Shown: positions 46,567-58,097 of the stretch, one piece after another
Numbering within the stretch: position 1 is the first letter of the stretch
Layout: every line of letters begins with the position of its first letter
DNA from: Ambrosia x helenae
Taxonomy: Eukaryota > Streptophyta > Magnoliopsida > Asterales > Asteraceae
Length of the DNA: 64,000 nucleotides
Reading direction: 5' to 3'
Assembly: GCA_030844895.1 (NCBI GenBank)
Contig: CM061227.1
Coordinates: 707,153-771,152 of the forward strand
Notes under the pieces: model-generated
The model's input: the letters and a program-made list of their open reading frames with translations, nothing else
Told to the model about the DNA's origin: nothing
Databases searched by the model: none
Program-made: the position numbers and the translations under genes

Positions 46567-46758
46567 CAGCGGAGAATCTTGGCCCGAAACTTCGGGGGGT
46601 CGGAAGTCACTAGTTTCCGGGGGGTCGAAAACCAGTTTCGGGTGGTCAAAACCTTTTATACCAAAAAATTTCTATACGAATACTATATAATCGAAACTTC
46701 TGAGCGAAAATTCTGGAGGGTCGGCCGCCCTTCCTGCCTCTTAAAAGGATCGCCCCTG
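46567..46758. mobile_element. hAT-type MITE, second copy of the 23390 family
   Basis: 192 bp with ends CAGCGGAGAATCTT and inverted CAGGGGCGATCCTT. GCCACCTC is duplicated at 46559-46566 and 46759-46766. The interior shares TTCGGGGGGTCGGAAGTCAC and CTATACGA...TATATAATCG with the copy at 23390-23560. Confidence 0.88.
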
Positions 46759-46766
46759 GCCACCTC

Positions 46767-47145
46767 ATCTTTCTGGGTGCTCTCCCAAGAGTTATTGTCA
46801 TCTTTCTCACCCATTCCATTATCAAAATCACTACTGAGATTCATTTGTTTCCCAATTATATAACGTTACTTTATGCTCATTAATCTTGAAGTTTATTCAA
46901 ATTTGGTGCTTTTGTTTTTAAATAAAACAATAATAATAATATCATGTATGCATTTAACACAACTACAATTAAAATATGAACTAGTCTAAGTCCATACTCC
47001 ATAACGTAGGAATTTGGTAGTTAGTAGCAGGCCCATTACACAATGTTAGAACATCTATCAACAAGACGAGGATCCAAAATGCCAAGATCACCGGCCCAAA
47101 TTTGGCATGTTTGCCTTAGTGTTAGCTGTTATTCAACAAATTGGT
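46767..47145. other. No gene recognised
   Basis: AT-rich intergenic DNA. Nothing recognised. Confidence 0.45.
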
Positions 47146-47340
47146 TTTTTTTTTGAGGAACCGGTTCTGGTTTGGAACCGGTCCGCTACAGTGTCGGTTC
47201 CGTTCGGAACCGGTTCCGGTTCCGGTTCCGTCCGATTTCGGTCCCGGTTCCATCGGTTCCAAAGGCCGGTTTTTAAGACCGGTTCCGATTCGGTTCGGTT
47301 CCGGTTTGGTTCCGGTTTTGGTTCCGGAATCGGTTCTTAC
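47146..47340. repeat. GGTTCCGG-rich degenerate tandem repeat
   Basis: Repeated GGTTCCGGTT, GAACCGG and GGTTCGGTTCCGG units make overlapping Gly/Ser/Arg-type frames on both strands. Such arrays are often subterminal in plant hAT elements; no ends were found here. Confidence 0.7.
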
Positions 47341-48284
47341 GCGCACAAATAAAAAATAAATAAATAAGCTGATGGCAAAAAAAAAATAAACATAAAATTA
47401 CGACTTTTGTTATTTTTTTTTTTTTTTGTATTTCGAAACAAAAACATGAAAAATGAAATTAAAACTTTCTACTAACGTGTTTTTTTTTTTTTGCCATTCG
47501 ACATAAGACACAAGTCGAAATAACCATTTTCGCCAAAAAGTTCGGCGTTTCGTATTTTCTCGAAATTTAAACAACGGTATGCTCGTTTGTGGAATCGGTT
47601 TGGGATGGGTTTGAAGATGAAGCCACGGAATGATGTAATCAGGTCAAATCACACAATAAATCGATGTCATAATAAAAGTACAATATCATTGACATAACAC
47701 ACAATAGAAATATAAAGTCATTTAAAATACATTAAAAAATTACATTTCATGGTTGCTCCCTACGAGTTTTCATGTTTTAAAAACGATTCATAACGTCTTT
47801 AACCGTAACTTTCGCCAAAACTCTTTTTCATTATAACAATTTCAAGCATTATTCAAATAATGTTAATTTCAATAAACGATAGACAAAAGGATATCCAACA
47901 TGTTTCTTTGTTTCCACCATCATTTTTGCAAGATTAGAAATATCTTTCACGTCGCCAAACATTTTTATCGCCTCTTATGTTATTAATGTAGATGTCGAGC
48001 TCATGCGTAAGATCATCTCTTTTTTCACAATTAACTCATACGGGTACATCTCTGCCATCCTTAGTATCTTTGGAGCATCAAATGAACTAAAATTATCATC
48101 CGGGCTTAAGGCACTCATACACAAATAACAGTCTCATAAATAATTTGCACATTTTATTAACTAATTTAAACTCTATTAAAGCATTCAAAATTGAGGTTAT
48201 CAAGTATTCATGTCTCTTTTTAAAATTAAAGATCAAAGAATAACTGGATTACCATTTTTAAACTATAAGTTTTTTTTTATTATT
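47341..48284. other. No gene recognised
   Basis: AT-rich with poly-T and poly-A runs. Nothing coding recognised. Confidence 0.4.
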
Positions 48285-49022
48285 ATTTAAAATGTTTAGA
48301 AAAAATAGCAATGGTGTCGGTCGTAAAAAAACAATGGTGTCGCTTGTAAAAAATCAATAGTGTCGCTCGAATATTTTCTAATACACGTTACATATAATAC
48401 CAAAATTTGAATGGTATCGGGCGCCACCGTTGTCGTGTATGTAGCTCCGCCACTGTATCAAAGCCGGCTCGTTTGAGCCGGGTGTTTACTGCGCTGACAC
48501 GACGGGAATTTGATTGTCAACAGTTCGTTTCGTTACATTACAAGCACTCATTATAGCATCTGAAAGAGTAGAAAAAGAAAACTATATATTGATATGAACA
48601 AAAAATACTAATACGTGATTTACATCGATCGAAAACAAATGCTCGGTAGAAATCAGTTCGGTTCGTCAGGGTTTCTCACCCCGCGTGTTGGGCGGAGAAC
48701 CAACATCTTCACATTACTGGTGAGATGAGTATGCAAGATCTAGTTTGACCTACAAATAAAAATAAAAAATATAAATTTGAACAAGGATGATGATTCCACT
48801 CCATAGTTGTATTACTGATGATGATTCCGTTCCACAATCATCTACTGAGCCCCTACAAACCCATCATAAAGAGAAGCTCGGTATTACCAGTGGCGCATCT
48901 ACATACATGACAACGGTGTCAGCGGACATCATTTAAATTTTGGTATTATATGTAACGTGTAACAGAAAAAATTCGAGCGACACCATTGATTTTTTACAAG
49001 CGACACCATTGTTGACCCAAAA
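48285..49022. mobile_element. Two inverted copies of a GTGTCG-rich hAT-like MITE
   Basis: The first (about 48315-48456) ends ATGTAGCTCCGCCACTG. The second (about 48893-49015) begins CAGTGGCGCATCTACATAC and is its reverse complement in outline, sharing GACAACGGTG, ATAATACCAAAATTT/AAATTTTGGTATTAT, GTTACAT/ATGTAAC and repeated GACACCATTG. CAGTGGCG-type ends suggest hAT. Target duplications were not resolved. No gene lies between the two copies. Confidence 0.55.
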
Positions 49023-49738
49023 TATAGAAGGAGAAAGACTAACATCACTATAAATCTGGACATAGGAAAACATTACTCAGCTCGATTAGACGAAAAGTAA
49101 ATTGCATGCCTCAAATTAATTAATGAAGTAAACATGAATAAGTAAACATGACGATTATGATCTTTTCAATTTTCTAGTAATTTTTAGAATTCATTTATTG
49201 ATGTATTTTCAATATGATAAAAAAAATGTGCAGTTTAGTAGCAAATATTAGTTAAGATAATATGCTAACTTGTAGTTAAAATACCTTTGGAAGGAAAAAA
49301 AAAACTAGTCTAGAATTGGGTAAATATGTAATTTACATGTTTTTTTATAAAGAAGGGTAGAATGGTCATTCTATAAATTATTTTTAATATAATAATGCAA
49401 AATGGGTAAATTTAATATTTTTTAGTTTTAAGTAATGGGATATAAGTAATTTAATTTTTGAGTTGAGTATATATGTAATTAATGAACTTTATAGGGGAGA
49501 TATGTAATTACCCATTAATTTTATTATTAAATTTCATGATCTCATTACGTGTAATTTGTGTATAATAGAACCACGAGCCTCTCAAATATTTTTTTGAACG
49601 GCTAACAAAACACCAGTTTTATTAAAACACCAAATTTTAGTCGAGAAATTAAATCGTTTATGTTACAATCACCTGTTTCTTTATAATCCGTATTTTACCA
49701 ATTTTTTTTTTGCATCGTATTTATGTTATTATAGCCAT
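49023..49738. other. No gene recognised
   Basis: Very AT-rich intergenic DNA. Nothing recognised. Confidence 0.45.
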
Positions 49739-49753
49739 TTTCGTGTTATAATT

Positions 49754-50286
49754 TTATTTATTTTTTTGAACACTACATTCAAAACGCAATTTATTCAATA
49801 CCAACACCCAAAGTTACACCCGAGCACATTAAGCCAGCAACTACCTGGCCATATTACACAATCTTATTACATTTTATTTTCAAAACACATAAATCCCTCG
49901 TCGACCCCTATACTTATCAGCCTTCAACCGTTGTCAAAGTGAGAAAACGAACACCATGCCGACCTATCCAAATCGTTTATCCGTGTCCTTTTAACCAACC
50001 ACCAATAAGATTCTAGTTTTATTTATTCCATAACTATAGGCGTAATCGTGTTCGAGTTATTGAAAACCTTTTTGTTGCGATGAATCCATAACTTCCGGAT
50101 GACCATTAACACAATCGCATAAACCGCTTCCTTTTTCATTTTTTAGCTGAACTTCTTCCCTCTTATATCGTCTAAAACCTGTGATAGACCGTTGCACGAG
50201 GTCAGCCCATCAATCTTTAACTATTCGCCTACATTCTACCACAGTGCCCTTGCCCATACGCACTCAAAGAAAATATGTTAGCACTA
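49754..50286 (-). mobile_element. 5'-truncated LINE (zf-RVT end) with 15-bp TSD
   Basis: On the minus strand a decayed frame resembles the zinc-binding C-terminus of plant LINE reverse transcriptase: HIFFECVWARALW, then AIVLMVIRKLWIHRNKKVF and SYWWLVKRTRI. It has stops. A 3' region of about 120 bp and an A-rich tail (CAAAAAAATAAATAAAA on minus) follow. TTTCGTGTTATAATT (49739-49753) and TTTCGTATTATAATT (50287-50301) form a 15-bp duplication with one change. Severe 5' truncation is usual for LINE copies. Confidence 0.82.
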
Positions 50287-50301
50287 TTTCGTATTATAAT
50301 T

Positions 50302-51125
50302 ATCCTATATTTATCAACACATACAAAAATAATTAATGAAAAATTGTGCCGTAATATTGTTGGTGTCTTGTAATCCTACAAAACACCAAAATGACCACTA
50401 ACATTCGAAATATATATATTCAAAAAATTATTTAACATGTTGTTCTTGAGTTCCCAGTTACTTCACCAATCGGTCTATCGCAACTTGGACTACGTTAATT
50501 TGTTTAAATTGGTCTTTCTTACACCGTCTTGTCTCAATCTTGTTACAGTTTGTAAATAAAAATACTAGCCTGATCACATGCATAAGATTAAATAAAAATA
50601 CAAGACTTTAAAAAAATAAAATAATATTACAACACCAAAAATACAAGACTTTACACACAATTTTCCTCTAATATTTCCTAGAAAATGTCTATCCAAAAGA
50701 ACTGTTTGATAATATTAACATTGTGATGAAATGAATGTGAAGCTTCAGTTCATCAACCTGGTAATTCCCATTCATGGCGCAAGAAATCATCAAAAAATAA
50801 GAGAAATCAAATGGGTCCGACGTGCATTTCATAGAAAATTAACGTATATGTGAAAGAGACTACAATGATAAAATTGTAAATACAGACTACCACCACACCG
50901 TGGAGGAGTTGAAGTGTGGGAATGCTTGCTATAACACTCCAAATATACATATAAATAATTATATTGATAGTGTATGGCTATAGAATAATCTTGCATGCAT
51001 AAATTAATTCCGAGCACCACACCACTACCACACGCGTATAAATAGTCATCAAACTAGGGTGCAAGTTCATACACTAATTCCATGAAAAAGCATAGAATGG
51101 TTGTGGAAGAGAAGGGTAATTACCA

Positions 51126-51127
<2 letters not shown>
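50302..51127. other. Intergenic upstream of the DUF4220 gene
   Basis: AT-rich DNA without a recognisable gene. It would contain the promoter region of the gene to the right, but no element can be set with confidence. Confidence 0.4.

Positions 51128-51216
<89 letters not shown>
51128..51216. repeat. (TTA)n microsatellite
   Basis: About 29 uninterrupted ATT/TTA units, ending about 108 bp before the DUF4220 start codon. Confidence 0.97.
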
Positions 51217-51323
51217 TGAGAAATTGTAATGAATCCCTATATATATACGTCTCTTCCTTCATAAACACACCACACACAAAGGATTTGAGATACTTCTCTC
51301 TAATTCTACAAAATATAACTCAA

Positions 51324-53308
51324 ATGTTTAATCAAATGGAATCGGATATGGTTAGGAAGTTATGGAACGAGCATGGTGCCCGGGGGTTGGTTCTTACCAG
51401 TACTGCTTTGCATTTCATTTTGTTTGTGCTAGGAATCCTTCGGAAATGCAATCCGAGAGCTTCGATCAGAAGCAGTCTCTGGATTGTGTTCTATTTGGCA
51501 TATGCAGTGATACCAACAGCGCTTGCTGCTACGGCCCAAAGCACCTTAGATGCGGCCACAAGGGAGCTCATGTGTTTTTGGGCATCGTTTCTTCTTCTTC
51601 ATCTAGCGGTCCAGACACCTTTACGGCCTACTCGTTGGAAGACAATGAGCTTTGGTTACGACACTCGTTGTTTATGGTGTTTCAGTTATTAATAGCTCTC
51701 TATATTCTCTTGTCCTCCTTTCCCGGTTATTCACATCTTCCACTGCTAAGCATACTAGTTTTTGCAGCTGCGTTGATTAAGTGTTTTGGACGCGTTCAGG
51801 CTCTCAGGTTGGGAAGCACTAAGCATCGTCGACGGTCTATGCTTGGTCCTCCTGACCCAGGCCCTGATTATGTTAAGTTCTTGGAGGAGTCTGAGTTGAA
51901 AGAATCACAAGGTTTTAAGGTGAAGACAGGTAAACTTGCGCAACCCCCTCTACCGGTTATTAATGCAGATGCTGCAAGTCATAATAAGGAAATACTTGAA
52001 GCGCATCGTCTGTTGAAAATGTGCAAACCCCTTTTTGTTGACCTCATACTCACATATGAAGAGAAGGATAATAGCACATCGTACTTTTCCAATCTTGATT
52101 CAAATGGAGCCTTTCGTGCGGTTGAGCTTCAACTTGGACTTGAATATGATATGCTTTTCACCAAGGCAAATGTTATTTATACCATAAAGGGCGTCATACT
52201 TCGTGCCGCTAGTGCTGTTCTCATTCTTGTGGTACTTGTTTGCTTCTATTTTTCATTGATGTAGGCCACTATCGAGTCGTAGATGTTGTCATTACTTACA
52301 TAGTAATGTTAGCTGAATTTCTAAAGGAAATATGTTTCTCTTATTACCATGGTCTGCTCGGATTGGACTGAACTCTTGCTAAACCGACAGAACCACACTC
52401 GTAACATCTACAAATTTCCATCCCTGTTGAAGAAAACAAATCAACGAAGGTGGTCCAATTCTATTGCGCAGCTCAACCTACTAAGCGTAGCCCTTGACGA
52501 GAAGCCTGCAAGTGCTTTACAAATTCAGAAATTCTTTGGAGTAGATCAGTATTTAGAGAGGCTACGTTATGAGACGCGTACAAAAGTTTCTGCAAACCTA
52601 AAGGATATGATTTACACTCAATTTAACGAGTACATGGACAGAGGCACTGATAACCAACCATTATCTGTTCACAGAGGTGGTTATTCTCTACAGAAAAACA
52701 AGTGCATTAATCTTCTATGGAGCATTAATGAGGCGGAATTCGATCAGAGCATTCTTATGTGGCATATAGCTACTAGTCTTTGCTACTACTCAGAAGATGG
52801 TGACCAATTTGGAATCAACCGGACAGAAAGCAATCATATATCCATGTATATGCTGAATCTTCTTGTTTATAATCCGGAAATGCTGCCAAAAGGTATTGGC
52901 ATTATCAGGTGTCGCGACTTGTGTGCTGATGCCAAGCGTTTCTTTGAAATGAAAGGTCCTTGTAAGTTAGCTGAAGCCTGCAAAAACTTGCTTAAAGTTA
53001 AATGCAATAAAGTGTCGCCTAGTACAGTGATCGGGGATCGATCCAAAACTGTGTTGTTTGATGGTTGTAGACTAGCACAAGCTTTATTGATGATGAATAT
53101 GGAACACATGTGGAAAATCATTAGTGAAGTATGGATAGAGATTCTAGGTTATGCTGCAGCTAACTGTGGAGGGTTTCACCACTCTCAGCAGCTTGGGAGA
53201 GGGGGGCAACTTTTGACTCATGTCTGGCTTCTAATGGCAGAATTAGGTCTCACAGAGCATTTTCAAGTATCTCAAGGACATGCTAGAGCTAAGTTAATTG
53301 TGTCATAG
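51324..53308 (+). pseudogene. DUF4220/DUF594 membrane protein gene, frameshifted
   Basis: A plant-specific family of unknown function. From ATG at 51324 (product begins MFNQMESDMVRKLW) the first frame gives hydrophobic segments (TALHFILFVLGIL, WIVFYLAYAVIPTALAA) typical of DUF4220. It shifts near 51603 into GPDTFTAYSLEDNELWLRH, a hallmark of the family, with further membrane segments (FQLLIALYILL, ASAVLILVVLVCFYF). Two more shifts follow near 52257 and 52340. The last frame (52349-53308) carries the DUF594 C-terminus: VIGDRSKTVLFDGCRLAQAL and GGQLLTHVWLLMAEL, then a natural stop. Single exon, about 650 residues, near the usual length. Three 1-bp-type shifts make it a pseudogene as read, but the strong conservation between them leaves assembly error possible. 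Confidence 0.88.
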
Positions 53309-54680
53309 ATATGACTGTTGAGTTGACACGTAAATCGTTACTACTAGGTTTCAAGTTAGGGATGTCGTTGGAAGCAACCTCTCTACCTTGATCTTATGGG
53401 ATAGAAGTAACGTTTGTCCTCATCTCTTCATTCCCAGAACCTATGTTATGAGTGGGATTTTACCGGGTGCATGAGTTTGTTGTTTGTAGCTGTTAATAGG
53501 TTTTTTAGTTGTTTTTGTAAATTTGTATTTTTTTAATGGGTAGCTTTGATTGTACTCTTGTTTTTAGATTATTCTATCCCATTATCATATTTTTCTTTCC
53601 AAATAATCTTGCAAATTCCTATTCTCACATATGTCTATCAAGCACCCATATTCATTATTACTATGATCCCTATTTTAACAAATAATCGTTTACTATTTGC
53701 AAATTCCTATTCTCACAAATGTCTATCAAGCCTTGTTCGTCATTATTATGATGCCTAACAAATGAACGTTTGTAGATTATATGTGATGCTACTAATATGA
53801 TAATATGATTATGTTGTGCTGCTATTTTTGGGGTTCAATTCAAACTTACATATGTATATCTATATCTATATATATATATATATATAATATAACGATTTGG
53901 GTGGGGACACATGGCATTTGGTGAGGCCATCCCCACCGTTAAATTTTCGTAAAAAAAACAAAATTAGGTTATAAATACCCGATTAACCTAATGTTTATTA
54001 ATTTATATTTTTTTATCTTTATCTTGATTATTACTTTTTTATATAATAAATAAAAATCTTATTATTATCTTATTTCTCTCTTATATGAAATAATATTATT
54101 AAATCATAATTTCATGTTTATCTCTTATTTATTTATTTAATATTTCTTTTCTTAGTTGTTCTTTTTATAGGGATCAAATACACAGTGAAAGAAAAATAGG
54201 AAGTCATAGGAAGTCTAATCGAACCCTACGATCTTAGTTTTCGGTTTTCACTTTTTTAGATATTTAGCTTGTAGTTTTTAAAATTTACGTTATATCATTG
54301 TGTCTTTTATATAGCGTTGTGTCTTTTTGTTATTTTCATTATTGTATCATTTTTGCGATTCATTGTCTCTTTTTTCTTCAGCATTGTGTTATATTTTTTT
54401 GGTATTGTGTTATATTTATGACTCTGTCATATTTCATGGTTGTGACTCTCTTAAAATCATTGTAGCTTCTAGACATAATTGGTGGTATTGTTTGTGGTAG
54501 TGACTCTTTTAAAATAATGATAACAAAAACTAGAGCTTATTGTTTTCATGGTTGGACACTTTTCAAAAGTCACCCATCATGTTATTACTCCAACGTGGTA
54601 GTACTCCTACATAAGTACGCTTCACGATTAAGTTATCCTTTCATGTATAGCCATTGTGCCAAAAATGCATTGGGAATATT
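53309..54680. repeat. Downstream intergenic with repeat-family copy
   Basis: No gene recognised. A block of about 30 bp (GCAAATTCCTATTCTCACA then AATGTCTATCAAG) is repeated at about 53611 and 53698. (TA)n lies at about 53860-53885. Sequence 54180-54480 (TTAGCTTGTAGTTTTTAAAA, ATTGTGTCTTTT, GCGATTCATTG) is a second copy of the family at 40376-40690. Confidence 0.55.
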
Positions 54681-55317
54681 TAAGGTCTGCTATTCGTTAT
54701 AACCACATCTGCAGACATCTGCAGGAAAAGAGATGGACCAAAGGTCTGCAGTCTGCAAGAAGAAGACTGTTTGTTTGTTAATGTCTGCATGCTGCTGAAA
54801 TAAACTGAAATTTAAATAAACTGATTTTTTACAGCAGCCTGGTGGTGGACGGTGGTGGTGGATGGTGGTGGTGGTGGACGGTGGTAGTGGTGGTGGACGG
54901 TGGTGGTGGTGGAAGGTGGTGGTGGACGGTGGTAGTGGTGGTGGACGGTGGTGGTGGTGGAAGGTGGTGGTGGATGGTGGTGGACGGTGGTGGGTGGTGG
55001 TGGTGGACGGTGGTGGGTGGTGGTGGTGGACGGTGGTGGTGGTGGACGGTTGTGTTGGATGGTGGTGGTGGTGGACCGTGGTGGTGGACGGTGGACCGTG
55101 GTGGTGGTGGGTGAGGAGAAGAGAAGTGGAGAAGACCTTTGAAGACCTTAGAAGACTTTAGAACAAGTCTGCACCAAGAAGAGGTCAGGAAGACCTTTTT
55201 AAGTGAAAGGTCTTCCAAAAAAACAAACAATCTGCAGACCCCAAACGTCTGCACGCGTCTGCATGGTGCAGACAAAAGAGGTCAGAAGTGCTTCTGAGCA
55301 AAAAACAAACAGCACCT
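54681..55317. mobile_element. Probable non-autonomous DNA transposon with GTCTGCA subterminal repeats
   Basis: Both flanks are rich in GTCTGCA/TGCAGAC units (about seven on the left at 54681-54790, about six on the right at 55230-55275) around a GGT-rich core. The right side finishes near CAAACAGCACCTTA, a sequence often at the ends of plant DNA transposons. Exact ends and duplication could not be set. The frames across the core are repeat artefacts. Confidence 0.5.
54841..55112. repeat. GGTGGTGGTGGACGGT minisatellite
   Basis: About 270 bp of imperfect GGTGGTGGTGGACGGTGGTA-type units; strongly G/T strand-biased and capable of G-quadruplex formation. All Gly/Trp and His/Pro frames here are artefacts. 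Confidence 0.95.
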
Positions 55318-55862
55318 TAGTGGTGAAGCGATGTAATCGGTCACTTCCTTGTGATTTGACCAAATTTTGTGTTAGGTTCCCTCTCTCGCTCTCCCTCCCC
55401 TCCCCTCCCCCTCTCTCTCCATGTCTCTCTCGTTAACCATATTAATCATTGCTAGCTATAGACAATTCTAGTGGCCATATACAAGGAAAAAAAACACAAC
55501 AACAAAAACAGCTATAGACAATGAATTATTAGCAAGAGAATGACCTAGGGGCATGTTGCAATAATATAGTTATTTTGGCTTACATATTCGATTGTCGGGT
55601 CTATTTTCGGCTATAGTGTTAAAAAATTTCAATAGGATTTTTAAGTACGTTTCTTATTACATTAGCTTTTATGAAAATTTATTAGCCAACAAAATTAGAA
55701 GTATAAAAATTAAAAACTAGTGAATGAGTAGATTACTATATAACCTAAGATTAAAGGAAAATATAGATATAAAGAAAATGTTTGAGGGTATGGTTCAGGT
55801 AAACATGCATGTATATTTCGGTAATCAAGTTGGGTGCAACTAACATTATATATATTTTATAC

Positions 55863-55921
<59 letters not shown>

Positions 55922-56059
55922 ATTTGGTTCAAATGGGTAAGTTATATTAGTATATATATATACTAATATTGTATTTTTATAAATACTTTAAAAAGGCAAG
56001 TTATATCAGGATAATGGGTAAGCGAATAACAAATATTTAAAAAAAAAATAACATACCGA
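55318..56059. other. Intergenic with CT-rich tract and (TA)n
   Basis: CT-rich sequence at about 55378-55432 and a (TA)n run at about 55869-55919 flowing into GATTTGGTTCAAATGGGTAA, a pattern like the TA-flanked elements at 42.7-44.2 kb. No gene recognised. Confidence 0.45.
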
Positions 56060-56365
56060 AAGTCCCGTCAAGATTTGTATTGGCTTTACTTGTGGAGTTA
56101 CTGTTCGCATTCGTTTGCAAGAAGAAGGCTAGAAAACAATTTAAAACAGTAATACATCTAAAAAAGCTAGTGGATGACTATATATGTAAAGTTAATTACA
56201 ACTAAAAAAAACCCGAAGTAAAACAAAGTGGATAAGAGTTGATACTCACAAAATTTTGCAATGGCAATCTGATCTCTGCATCAGCTTGGAAAAATGAAAC
56301 TACGAAGAATGCAATATGTGTCGTGGTTCAAAGTCGTCTAAACATATCTGTATTGTATATATAGA
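56060..56365 (-). pseudogene. Possible small secreted-peptide gene lacking its start codon
   Basis: On the minus strand a TATA-like CTATATATACAATACAG (about 56345-56361) precedes a hydrophobic stretch HIAFFVVSFFQADAEIRLP that would suit a signal peptide. The frame starts after a stop and has ACG where an ATG would be expected. A plausible donor GTGAGT follows at about 56249, and an acceptor TTTTCTAG leads into a second open segment (PSSCKRMRTVTPQVKPIQIL) ending at another possible donor GTATGT. No family is recognised; weakly supported. Confidence 0.22.
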
Positions 56366-56671
56366 TCTTAAAGCATACTCGAGACTAATTCATGGTTGAC
56401 CCAAAGTCTACTGTACTTTACATGTCTTAAAGTATTCCGAGACCAATTCAACCTTTAAAAAAAGACCAATTCTTATGAAAGCACTTAAGTTGTTTCCGCA
56501 ACATTTGTGTTGAAAAGAAATGGTTGACTGAGTCTTCGCCAAAAAGTAAAACACAATTTAAAAACTAATAACAGAGTGTTAATAGCCATTGTGCTATTTT
56601 ACAAGTATCCAAATAAAAAAACATTATCCGTTATTTTTTATTAATAAGAATCACAAATTAATTTAGTATTT
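56366..56671. other. No gene recognised
   Basis: AT-rich DNA up to the TRIM. Nothing recognised. Confidence 0.4.
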
Positions 56672-56676
56672 TCTCA

Positions 56677-58047
56677 TGTAAGATAATAGAATACTGAATA
56701 ATATTATTGAAAGGTTAGGTTACAATATATAGAGATAATAAGGAACCCTAAAAACCTAACTAAGCCCGTGAGCTTATCCTAATTAACCCTAATAATAATA
56801 TGGTCCAATACTCCCCCGCAGTCAAAGCGGTAGAAATTGGACGCATAGTCTGAAAAAAAAACATAAATAAAAACAAAAAAAGAAAATAAATAAAAAACTA
56901 GTCTTGATCTCGGCTCTTGATTTGACTTGTAAGTCCAAAATTTTGCCATAAATCCACAACCTTCAGGTCAGTCCCGTATTCCTGCAATCTTCTTTGCCAA
57001 AAAAAAAAAAAAATACCCGCACTCTTCAATAATGACTTTACTTCGATCCACAAATTCCCTATGTTTGGTTTCCTTTCTTATTTCTCATAATGACAAACAA
57101 GATCCACTAGATCCTAATAAAGTCGCATTGCCATCTTTGTTGTCCATGACAATACAAAAGATAAAAGAGAGGTTGTGGGAAATAAAGAAAAAAAATAAAA
57201 GGAGGAACAAATAGACACCCTACGACTCTTGTCGTGAGGCGGGCTGTCAAAGAGATAAAAGAGATGGTGAAAGCCCGGTGACCGTTGTAAGGCGGCGGTT
57301 TTGAGAAGAAGTGAGATGCTTAGATCAAAGAAAGATGTCCGACTAAACCGTCGTTTAATCTGCTGAGATCGGTGGTAGCGGACCGTGATCCGGCTAGAGA
57401 ATAACGATAAGAATATAAATAGAACGGAATAGAGATAAAGCAAAAGAAAGCAACTAAAGATCAGAGAGATGGAACTCAAATAAGAGAAAGGTAAAAAATA
57501 AATAAATTAAATAAAAAGAAACAGATGATGTTTGTGGTGAGTGATTGAATCGGTGTTTGATTTTTGAAAAAAATAGAAGAAACAAAGGGATGTTGGTGGT
57601 GGGAAGAAAAGAAAAACATAGGCGGCGACAAAGGTTTTTTTTTGTGGTGTGGAGAGGTAGGATGGATCAAAGGAGATAAATAGTGGGCGAATATAGGAAT
57701 AATGGTTGGGATCTATAACCGAAACCGAGGCTTTATTTAGAACTAAATATAAGAAAAGAAAAAAGAAACAAACAATGGCCGGACAGGGCGGCAACGGCAA
57801 TGGCGGCACGCCGCCTTGTCTAGGGTTTTTCTCAAAGTGGTGACGGCTAGGGTTTGATTATTTGTGTATGGTGTGGTGGAGACGGTAGAGAGCCTTGGCT
57901 GGCTCTGATACCATGTAAGATAATAGAATACTCAATAATATTATTAAAAGGTTAGGTTACAATATATAGAGATCACAAGGAACCCTAAAAACCTAACTAA
58001 GCCCGTGGACTTATCCTAATTAACCCTAATAATAATATGGTCCAATA
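56677..58047 (-). mobile_element. TRIM (miniature LTR retrotransposon)
   Basis: Two 134-bp direct repeats at 56677-56810 and 57914-58047 (TGTAAGATAATAGAATACTS to GGTCCAATA) differ at only a few positions. On the minus strand the right repeat is immediately followed by TGGTATCAGAGCCAGCC, a tRNA-Met primer-binding site (57899-57913). ACTGCGGGGGAGT precedes the left repeat as polypurine tract. Flanks TCTCA (56672-56676) and TCCCA (58048-58052) look like a 5-bp duplication with one change. Total 1,371 bp with no Gag or Pol. Minus frames at 57114-57809 are low-complexity Ser/Phe/Leu-rich and not recognised. Confidence 0.87.
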
Positions 58048-58097
58048 TCCCATAATCATAAATAATACACTAATATGCCTTTTGTATACTATGAAGA

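Noticed and set aside
54829..55275. 148-codon His/Pro-rich minus frame and Gly/Trp-rich plus frames
   Set aside because: Products of the GGTGGT minisatellite; no start context, splice sites or family match.
57114..57809. Minus-strand protein genes inside the TRIM
   Set aside because: Frames are low-complexity, overlap each other in different phases and lack any Gag or host motif.
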